This document shows, in pieces, positions 60,301 to 64,000 of a stretch of DNA of 64,000 bases (position 1 is the stretch's first letter; each line of letters starts with the position of its first letter). The stretch covers positions 1 through 64,000 of IMG/VR virus record IMGVR_UViG_3300032242_000488; one strand, 5' to 3'. The position numbers were made by a program, and so were the translations under genes. The DNA is from a virus. The notes below the pieces were generated by a model. It was not told the DNA's origin and ran no database searches. It saw only the letters and a program-made list of their open reading frames with translations.

Positions 60301-62485
60301 CATTGATTCCAGCGGTACTGTAACCAACATGCTTGCTGAAAACGGTCTAGCAATTACTGGTCTAATTCCAGGTATGGTTATTACTAAAGATGGCACTGTT
60401 GGCCCAACTAACAATGCTGTGCTTGGTACCGGTGGTGCTGTAGCAACTATTGCTACAATCATTAGTCCAACTAGTATTACTATTACAGTATCAGCAGGAT
60501 CTATTACAGCTGGCAAGTTGATCTTTACTGCCGCAGGTGGTAACGATACAACAGGTGATGGTGGTGGTATTACTGTCAAGGCTGCGGCTGATAAAACCAT
60601 AATATGGGTAGCCGCTACCAATCGTTGGACAACAAACGTTGGAATTGAAACTCCAAATATTACTGTTACCAATGGATTTGGTGCAGATACTGTTACTGCT
60701 AAAACATTGATCATTACTGATAACACAACATTGGGTAATGCAAATACTGACACTATTACCGTAAACAGTCAGTTTGTAAATGGTACACAATTAAAAACTG
60801 CACAGACTGCAGGTAACACATTAAACATATCTGCTTATGATACCAACGATACTGTATATAGAGATCTAATTAAAGTCACAGCTGGTGATACTCCATATGT
60901 AACTATTAACTCTAATGGCCTTGGCACAATTGATGGTATTGATATTGGTCAAACTAGTGAGAAGAAAGGTAAGTTTAGTATACTAGCCACTACTGATACT
61001 ACTACGTTTGGTGCCGCAGTAACAATGACCACTGCTAACAAGACAGTAACATTTAGCCCAACTGGTACTGGTACAGTGTCTGTTGAGCCGGCAGCGGCTC
61101 TAAGTTTAAAATCAACAGGTGCCGCAGTTACAATTACATCATATACCACAGGTAATATGGACGGTATAGCAATTGGTGTTAACAATGCCAAGGATGGTAC
61201 ATTTGCCAACTTGACCAGCACCGGTGCGGTACAGTTTACACGCAACGGTCAAGGTACAACTACAACTGACATAGCTCATACATTAAAAGTTACAGGTGGT
61301 GCAGGGTTTAGTGGAAACGTATATGCGGCCAAGTTCTACGGTGCATTTGAAGTGCCAGCAGGTAGTGGTACAATCAAGGGACAAATTGACGGTGCTGATC
61401 AAGTTAAGACTGTTACAGCAAGCGACGGTGCTGGTCCATATTATGTGGCATTTGTTAATAGTAATAACGGATCAGCCGCAAACTCAACTGTATACACTGA
61501 TGGTTCATTAAGCTATAATGCTAGTACCAATACACTAACCACTGATAACTTTGTAGGTACTGCAACTAAGGCAACAAACTTAACAGGCGGTAGTTTAGGT
61601 TCAATTCATTATCAGACGGCAGCTAGTACATCAGGGATACTAGCTCCAAATACCAGTACAACGCCTAAGTATTTAAAATCAACAGGCGATGGTGCAAACG
61701 GTACTGCACCATCTTGGACACAGATTGTGGCAGCTGATATTGGTGATTTTGCTACTGCTGTTGGTAGTTATATTGGCTCTGGAACAACAATTCAAGCTAA
61801 CGCGGCAACAGCCAGCAAGTGGGCCACTGCTCGCACAATTTCATTTACTGGAGGAGCCACCGGTAGTGTATCTATCGATGGTAGTGCTAACGTAAGTTGT
61901 CAGTTAACTCTAGGGGCGGCAGCGGCAGATACTGTAAAAATTACAGAAGAAGCCACAACTGGATTTACTAGATACTTGACATTTACCAGTCAAAACGTTA
62001 GCGGTCAACAAGGTAGTATGTCTGTTGATGGCGACTTAACTTACAAGCCAAGTACTAATACATTAACATCTACTTATTTTGCAGGTACTGCTAGCTCTGC
62101 CAATTACGGTGACTTGGCAGAAAAGTATCTAGCAGATGCAGAATATGAGGAAGGCACTGTGTTAGTGTTTGGCGGAGATGAAGAAGTAACTCAAAGCACA
62201 GTTTTTAATGATCGTAGAGTTGCTGGTGTTATATCTCTAAAAGCGGCATATACTATGAACAACGATTTGTCAGGCGATCACGTGGCTGTTGTTGCACTAC
62301 AAGGTCGTGTACCAGTTAAAGTAATTGGTCGTGTACAAAAAGGCGACATGCTAGTAACTAGTGGCAAACCAGGATATGCTATTGTTAATAACGACCCACG
62401 AGTTGGTACAGTTATTGGTAAAGCACTAGCAGTAAAAACAACAGACGGCGAAGGCGTTGTCGAAGCTGTTGTAGGTAAACATTAA
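48380..62485 (+). CDS. Giant tail/fibre protein (4701 aa)
   Basis: Start at 48380 (MARKIVDIGVEGNDG) because TTGGAG lies upstream and NDGTGDSIREGFRKVNENF at residues 12-31 is a known fibre/baseplate N-terminal motif. A beta-helix runs from about 270 to 600 (KRLEISIFIESGTYYEDYP, IRIPRNCSILGDEFRRTVIR). Six alpha-helical repeats with a xRDxxxIIDAxxYD signature lie near residues 657, 884, 1039, 1300, 1447 and 1787. Beta modules with TGSYTLTLS and TGTYSVDTSQ patterns repeat around 2500-2900. Residues from 4575 (LAEKYLADAEYEEGTVL) form the same C-terminal domain as the 3577-aa protein. At 14.1 kb it is the longest gene here. Confidence 0.9.
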   Translation: MARKIVDIGVEGNDGTGDSIREGFRKVNENFKEIYAVFGQEGTLAFLNLGDVEAGQLKNYSAIANQLPIVNSQGSGIKFKPMVGANGLTIAYPDDPADPNYNKIVLTQQRSTSELGSADIPGKFGNVVDGQGFLLGNIADPTQANVLNWNSGFGRSGQTVIGAEKFPVPLGFADNRYINKGTVAGEQADAMVGYLSVPAGASGDQVAQAAETVLKAGATMTGKLFLSDHPGDLAGAGNPLGVDDKQAATKYYVDTTAYSSKVNLYVSSNGDDSQVKTPPGKEGRAFAYAFQSLVAACLKAEQLIDDSPWETGPYRQLIAYGGGKYYSEIVSGGIIIGGGLNGTTRIKFNNDSGSPVDQGVANNKDIIPGKIVVGRNSGARGFIVKYGTIDNTDYVDLRDVTGSFETGENLFFDQAVKRLEISIFIESGTYYEDYPIRIPRNCSILGDEFRRTVIRPADRVSKSPWAGTWFYRDLEFDNLKIAETNWGYHYLTDPTNKASTPKNNKDIDVFLCNDATIIRQISAQGHGGFMMVLDPNGQILTKSPYCQQSGCFSGSLNKQAFRGGQYVDGQAGSMPVTTVSANFNQTEITVTDAFRVPQTPTAFFVKGKRYKVDTFTDNGLGYRGARELLLLNKEFIVAETIAYVNDVVTPTFVYDAIQFSIDVGKIVNAVAWDIVLDSNIQSILFAESYVTLPSQKSAILVALNYVKDSLSSLLSSNATAAARARAKMDIIIQIITYGVEDRTILDASSWSYDGTTISVTKSSGHGLGAGWSVKIVDATASTNAPNGVFNVASVVNDNTFTYVVTNAPTGTAGGTLRFTSSPIPIRSIPNPPVDPQALPATTAGIQNSLALLIANRELIKAEYIAYIQTYYSDFLFGTRGVVGYIRDADRIVNAVIYDTIYGGTSQTVLVARGFFDSEGKSTISTEVTQIYNGLEWIRDVAGQVVTDTQITNLLQVSVKQVRGTAGTSAIATSVQDNFNYIITAIRFGQDTLPAVAYPGIENVATTLQSAKSLIDINVNTIRSNTIAFINSKYLYNIYAAQRDIRFLIDDLAHDIVYTGNLNMVEHGLGYFVGDAKLVSDAERPRTLAILDYLKQLALYVVDNKDIPSPQLVNVGALVIGQTYKINTVGSTVWTALGSVDSVHNTVFTATATGLVTAGHFVVGRAYTIVSRGNPNNLTNFINIGSPSNSVGTAFIATGVGTGTGTAIQGTGNARLASGSDFYRRQFAISQTIQLVSSGAGPATIVPSLTWVNTNLVNAFQRLETDKTAIEAAIVTWINNNIAGNTNNPGSIWYGFSYNSGEFSKTVGAIIDVVGYDMMFNSNFRSSRFGIDYYTANLSSLSTSIAAFGYLKNYLLSTVTSASYGDTANTRVGDKMDIILSILATGSGAVPAYLLPSPTGFDIDYSNAKRLISDNKAFIVDEITTWIAAQIAGNITPFTTQFQYDATAFSNGVSRVIDAILYDLTYGGNLETIVAANANFVITDTALGTGQKDKSIAAYARLEEVIGKVAQAVTVLDKHTAILQTTAVSGGGLTTSVAFAQARVEDIIKQLNITKVDSKPQLESLVNTTRTMVANTEPSTYIAAKDLLVANRSFIQAEVYNYLKYTYTFPITQTTNNQLVTASTAKMRVGMPVQFLGTDPFQVTILTASTPLLVDGKYVVTFEFARQRVRPDSTKDYEIQGNANGLYNLIVPVAIVPDQATTDTTTTSITVVYPFNPGVFDYANQTTIRVSGGTFGGVNRDAKYYVKEIKSLTNFTISETINGSTPGALFSLDSDTGSMYCRFAFDEATCRRDTGFLVSNISTDILYGGRYNTIKAGKRFLAASSVLVVTEQSVECRAGISYIDTLAQTIINNQAPLVNYQSLNNVALIETVTQTIDTTKVGGSAAGTTITGLVALVNNIILNGKTWTNDTNNIPDAVVYPKYVLQLNEETPYSTTISGALPDEIVMQAAGNTSMLSNDWTQLNDLAYGLVATNNGLIETVSVFTYYCWTAYYSRNGGQIRSVAGSNANGEYGLVAEGSDPFEVPDSVNLSNDMPQVARVYKAGPFSAEMAKTKTTVYIDTYNYLPYNVSEIEINHGYTIVDGAVTGIGITRYEVAGVVDASGTYFSTAQPTAGTPTYNSGTGKYRVQFTFPAKTYIPDTGRYYTITGNANTAYNNNLTGWLCVASDTSHITLEFTSVNPGTFSTVTATTLKLKKGTILRLNLNTSGSNSTIASGLQADLADNQLVVIRPNQNFKFYNVDNISPTRPSTALTFRGDPLDNASAPVYRVLAFGTKDPLSDAMTLTFNTIYNASSASNVITVPSTVPLRAGMTLSIVSGTGSLSDTATVLAITSDTTFTVSPPPAVALVNATLQAESPTLNDVILTFDSGYSYIGLVIDQDHNTLTEAAAGIDGGSTTRTLGSQIGDQWLAIRKINSAGELQRILTGQMCFGWNGRVHRISNYLTRTISSTEGYGIIQINEVTDDASRGYQDISGYGYTGITAPTRPGEGYNVTTATYDSDAQLITYTISGLETAPNTARFTGAISAISPIGATGGTLTVSSISSGTMLIGSTITGITGTSVTAGTRITAQVTCSAASIYNSSATGTSGSYTLTLSAGSVNILNGQFVSGNAAIIDGLPANTYVTNVSGNTVTLSNALTKNFSATVYFYTAGLAGIYAVDKSQTVSSQAMGVHYTVYGNSNASYDIAGPILTSTYQSLTIAAAKATVVGTVSGLYLTVNYVSGNTIQLGQSVSGTGLNAGTYIVSQSSGTAGGAGVYLLNTVANIVTPTFTGAINNLSSGAGNVLTVSAVASGTILVGADIQKTAGSGVTAGTTITGQLTGVTAFTTTATGTQGTFILTVASVGTAPAGVIKGQLVTGSGIPNDTYVSDINLTGITLTRALTGNATGGTYTFATAGSTGTYSVDTSQLATSGEMKAVFIAIPGAFGSTSATRIFPTEKLYNPSLVQDNTITIRTGLSAGEPADIIVNISTCRVTGHDFSDIGTGGYNQSNYPNKVYGPGKAKNQKKEVAERGTGRVFWVATDQDGFFRVGRFFTVDQGTGTVTFAASLALSNLDGLGFKRGRAINEFSDDDTFQDLSDTKVPTEHAIDGYLNRRLGIDRNNIVISEGTLGAGFLDRNGILEMNANLRLGGHYVENLGEITPTTPFNYAVTKRYVDGQQMSDASVDVDGHVNNDLLIYNYDRATPAWVNARSSSPNSQIYVELIADKELDIRVKRETISNSQVREDANISQNKVDINVANEQRDQGVLLSSVQLTSGYVVATADAPTGKSPHCLVKLSVNGTPTALSTNIWYTVSGNSNLNYNGKFLCVSSSPRVGGANAYVILEYPENPGVFGGSTTTVTPWETTVTTQLDHGLVAGDNILITDSVVASVSLSATGSINSRQLILSSQNSGIGTGQLVTGIGIPDNTYVVSVDQANVTLSEKLTKAVNGVCVFASNINGNWLIKSVPSTNSFVISLDTRLSGAFTLTTARATKLGLSTFNKNQFAVTNGFVSLETSSTDAVTAAINANSNIVTISSSDMAKVSVGHVITIRSNASLVTIPTTALANPTGIDNGVQPQPMTVTAITSATTFTVSVAFSGSGSAASAILNIISGVPLSSLQQVETDSIIGNLSGSRTSPNTVTSGQIVKAGDGIKNIQFNDDLLADVNVRGIMSIIARDTVYPHKNTYGVWNVTKTGAGNSVVRTTNEGAIEATQYILDGKKAIDTSSGANIDFFTPGLAKFLTANGNDSVAAAPTISIGTFTTAVNTSATSNTNGAITVVSIANMYIGQELSFSGTPFGGISVGTYYIVSINSGSNTISISTSDTLSPVFTGTTANGSMTVTGTITNPGVLNGQVYVPNLKAYGTVTFNPINANISLQPRSTNGSTGTITMFPAVNGSINNMAIGALSESTGKFTTVEITSVTDAVNSTTGPLKVAGGAAIAKKLFVGGNFEVTGNALVTGDLTVKGVTTTVNSNTVNIADKNIVLAGVTTSPRISCDIDSSGTVTNMLAENGLAITGLIPGMVITKDGTVGPTNNAVLGTGGAVATIATIISPTSITITVSAGSITAGKLIFTAAGGNDTTGDGGGITVKAAADKTIIWVAATNRWTTNVGIETPNITVTNGFGADTVTAKTLIITDNTTLGNANTDTITVNSQFVNGTQLKTAQTAGNTLNISAYDTNDTVYRDLIKVTAGDTPYVTINSNGLGTIDGIDIGQTSEKKGKFSILATTDTTTFGAAVTMTTANKTVTFSPTGTGTVSVEPAAALSLKSTGAAVTITSYTTGNMDGIAIGVNNAKDGTFANLTSTGAVQFTRNGQGTTTTDIAHTLKVTGGAGFSGNVYAAKFYGAFEVPAGSGTIKGQIDGADQVKTVTASDGAGPYYVAFVNSNNGSAANSTVYTDGSLSYNASTNTLTTDNFVGTATKATNLTGGSLGSIHYQTAASTSGILAPNTSTTPKYLKSTGDGANGTAPSWTQIVAADIGDFATAVGSYIGSGTTIQANAATASKWATARTISFTGGATGSVSIDGSANVSCQLTLGAAAADTVKITEEATTGFTRYLTFTSQNVSGQQGSMSVDGDLTYKPSTNTLTSTYFAGTASSANYGDLAEKYLADAEYEEGTVLVFGGDEEVTQSTVFNDRRVAGVISLKAAYTMNNDLSGDHVAVVALQGRVPVKVIGRVQKGDMLVTSGKPGYAIVNNDPRVGTVIGKALAVKTTDGEGVVEAVVGKH
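50330..53960 (+). repeat. Six alpha-helical protein repeats in the 4701-aa protein
   Basis: Signatures near 50350, 51030, 51495, 52278, 52718 and 53740 follow (x)xRDxxxIIDAxxYDxxxGGN, the same family as in the 3577-aa protein, with 80-150 residue spacing. Confidence 0.7.
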
Positions 62486-62497
62486 AAGGAAACAACT

Positions 62498-63292
62498 ATG
62501 TCAGTTCCATTTGAAATCCAAGACAATCTTGTCAACGTTGGCGTAGTTGCCAACGACGGTACAGGTGATGATCTTAGAAATGCATTTTTAAAAATTAACG
62601 GAAACTTCCTATACTTAGGTAATAGATTAGGAACAGATCCTAGTGGAACTAACTTAGGATCCACCGGCGAGTCAGTGTTTAAAGAAGTTGTAGATTTTCA
62701 ATATCGATTTAGAAAGATCGATGCTGATGGCAACCTGCATGTTAGACTCGTAGGCGATGTTATTACCTTAGAGTTCAAACCAAATAGTGCTGTTGATTTT
62801 CACGGCCAGGCTATTACTAATGCTAGTGCCGTAACTGCTACAAGTTTTACCGGTAATCTAAGTGGTAATGTAACGGGTAATGTAAGCGGTAATGCTCACA
62901 CAGTGGATAACGGTGTTTACACAACCGGTGATCAAACAATTGGTGGAGTTAAAACATTTAACTCTAGAATAAACGGTGATATTAACGGAAATGCACATAC
63001 AGTAGATGACGGAGTTTACACCCGGGGAAATCAGAACATAGATGGTTTTAAAACTTTCCTCCAACCTATAGCAGGACTATTATCAGGCAATGTAACAGGA
63101 TTTATTAGAAGTCCAGGCCAAACTGCTTACGTGGATGTAAGCAACTTAGAAAGACGAATAAATACATTTGACTACGGAGTTATCAATCCAGTGTTTGTGG
63201 ATCCTATAAGCTACTATTTGTACGCAGTAGGAACTGATATGGGCACATTCAATAACCCTAGCGAATTTAGCATAGACGCTGGAACTATATAA
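62498..63292 (+). CDS. Tail fibre-like protein (264 aa)
   Basis: The N-terminus repeats the motif NDGTGDDLRNAFLKINGNF seen in the 4701-aa protein. Residues 125-190 hold two copies of GNAHTVDNGVYTTGDQTIGG-type modules (second: GNAHTVDDGVYTRGNQNIDG), as found in fibre shafts. The ATG at 62498 has AAAGGAAAC upstream. Probably a small fibre or attachment protein. Confidence 0.8.
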   Translation: MSVPFEIQDNLVNVGVVANDGTGDDLRNAFLKINGNFLYLGNRLGTDPSGTNLGSTGESVFKEVVDFQYRFRKIDADGNLHVRLVGDVITLEFKPNSAVDFHGQAITNASAVTATSFTGNLSGNVTGNVSGNAHTVDNGVYTTGDQTIGGVKTFNSRINGDINGNAHTVDDGVYTRGNQNIDGFKTFLQPIAGLLSGNVTGFIRSPGQTAYVDVSNLERRINTFDYGVINPVFVDPISYYLYAVGTDMGTFNNPSEFSIDAGTI

Positions 63293-63303
63293 CGGAGAAT
63301 ATA

Positions 63304-64000
63304 ATGGCATTACAAATTAGACGCGGACCAACAGCAGACAGAACAAGCAAAGTATTTGCTGAGGGCGAATTAGTTTACGACACGCAAGAAAAAGCAGTAT
63401 ACATCGGCGACGGTACTACTTCTGGTGGTAAGGCAGCATCATCTTATACTGACGAGCGAGCAGTTGATGCAGTAGGTGCGGCACTGGTTGCTGGTACTGG
63501 TAATGTTGTTTTCACCTATGGAACAACACAAGATAATGCCAATAGAATAGATGCAACTGTTACTTTAGACGGCATCGGTCTTACTGCAATTAATCAAGAC
63601 ACAAGTCCACAGCTTGGCGGTAATTTAAGTTTAAATAGTCACAATATTACAGGTACAGGTAGCATTAATATTACCGGTGATGCTACTGCTACTAACTTCT
63701 ACGGTGAACTACACGGTAATGCGGCTACTGTTACTAACGGTATCTATGCTGGACAGAAGTTTCATATTGGTACTACAGAAATTGATATTGGCAGAGTATC
63801 TGCAACACAAACATTAACTGGCACAAATATTGATGGTAACGCCGGTGGAAACGCAGCCACTGCAACTAAATTGGCAGCTACTAAAAACATCAACGGTGTA
63901 GCATTTGACGGTAGTGCCGATGTTACAGTAATAACACAAGGCACAGGAGTTACTGTTAGCGGAAGCACTATTAGTATTGGTCAAGCTGTTGCTACCACTA
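63304..64000 (+). CDS. Fibre protein with Mtd-type N-terminus, 3' end outside window
   Basis: At least 232 residues are visible. MALQIRRGPTADRTSKVFAE then GELVYDTQEKAVYIGDGTTSGG is the N-terminal domain seen in phage tropism-determinant and tail proteins. The GNAATVTNGIY and GNAATATKLAA modules match the fibre-shaft repeats upstream. GGAGAATATA precedes the ATG. Confidence 0.8.
   Translation, partial: MALQIRRGPTADRTSKVFAEGELVYDTQEKAVYIGDGTTSGGKAASSYTDERAVDAVGAALVAGTGNVVFTYGTTQDNANRIDATVTLDGIGLTAINQDTSPQLGGNLSLNSHNITGTGSINITGDATATNFYGELHGNAATVTNGIYAGQKFHIGTTEIDIGRVSATQTLTGTNIDGNAGGNAATATKLAATKNINGVAFDGSADVTVITQGTGVTVSGSTISIGQAVATT

Noticed and set aside
59866-60753. Long minus-strand frame (295 codons) inside the 4701-aa gene
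   Set aside because: Val/Ala/Pro-rich shadow of a Thr/Gly/Asn-rich beta-repeat coding sequence; other such shadows occur throughout both giant genes.

Overview
The window looks like part of a large, T4-related tailed-phage (myovirus) genome infecting a Gram-negative bacterium. This rests on the gene content: an ATP-dependent DNA ligase, a polynucleotide kinase, very large tail or fibre proteins, a PGDYG protein and a DUF2693-type protein. It also rests on TAAATA sites that resemble T4 late promoters, mixed with near-perfect host sigma70 promoters (TTGACA-17-TATAAT). Genes are tightly packed, often with start and stop overlaps, and nearly all lie on the + strand. All three stop codons are used normally. 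The host is unknown; one rrn boxA-like leader hints at a proteobacterium, possibly a betaproteobacterium (weak inference).

Layout. 1-3338 is an accessory redox cluster: the 3' part of a rubrerythrin, a rubredoxin, an SGNH hydrolase, two cupins and a cytochrome P450. 3339-14365 is a long RNA-rich region with 40 tRNA or tRNA-like genes covering all 20 amino acids, including an initiator tRNA. It holds scattered accessory genes (sulfotransferase, two divergent radical SAM enzymes, an RNA polymerase omega-like protein, a GNAT-like protein) and many closed-helix non-coding RNAs. 14366-15778 encodes a Ro60/TROVE-like protein with a VWA domain. 15833-33652 is a metabolic and nucleic-acid block: PP-loop enzyme, phosphatase, metallopeptidase, two metallophosphoesterases, polynucleotide kinase, exonuclease, AbrB-like protein, translation initiation factor IF-1, FkbM methyltransferase, a ParB-like/HNH pair, DNA ligase, ClpP and a 2OG oxygenase. 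33720-46005 and 48380-64000 are tail/fibre genes, including proteins of 3577 and 4701 residues. A QueD-like gene, a UV-damage endonuclease and two small minus-strand genes lie between them.

The strongest candidate for an undescribed system is a phage ribonucleoprotein module. Seven RNA elements share a covarying 7-bp closing helix (AGGATNN with NNATCCT), an internal ACAGCAA box and a 3' GT(T). Four lie between tRNA genes. Three lie in tandem between a sigma70 promoter and the start codon of the TROVE-VWA gene, the last one abutting its ribosome binding site. Ro60 proteins bind structured, often tRNA-like RNAs elsewhere, so these elements may be its ligands and its autoregulatory leader. Several neighbouring tRNAs are structurally odd (no D-arm, very small D-loop, large variable insert, class I leucine tRNAs), which fits a tRNA-mimic theme.

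Two expression patterns recur. In at least eight genes a TAAATA late-type element ends 4-5 bases before an ATG with no Shine-Dalgarno sequence, which predicts leaderless late mRNAs. In three places an intrinsic terminator and a sigma70 promoter share the same hairpin. Together the tRNAs, IF-1, omega, ClpP and the RNA-processing enzymes suggest a phage that takes over and maintains much of the host gene-expression machinery.
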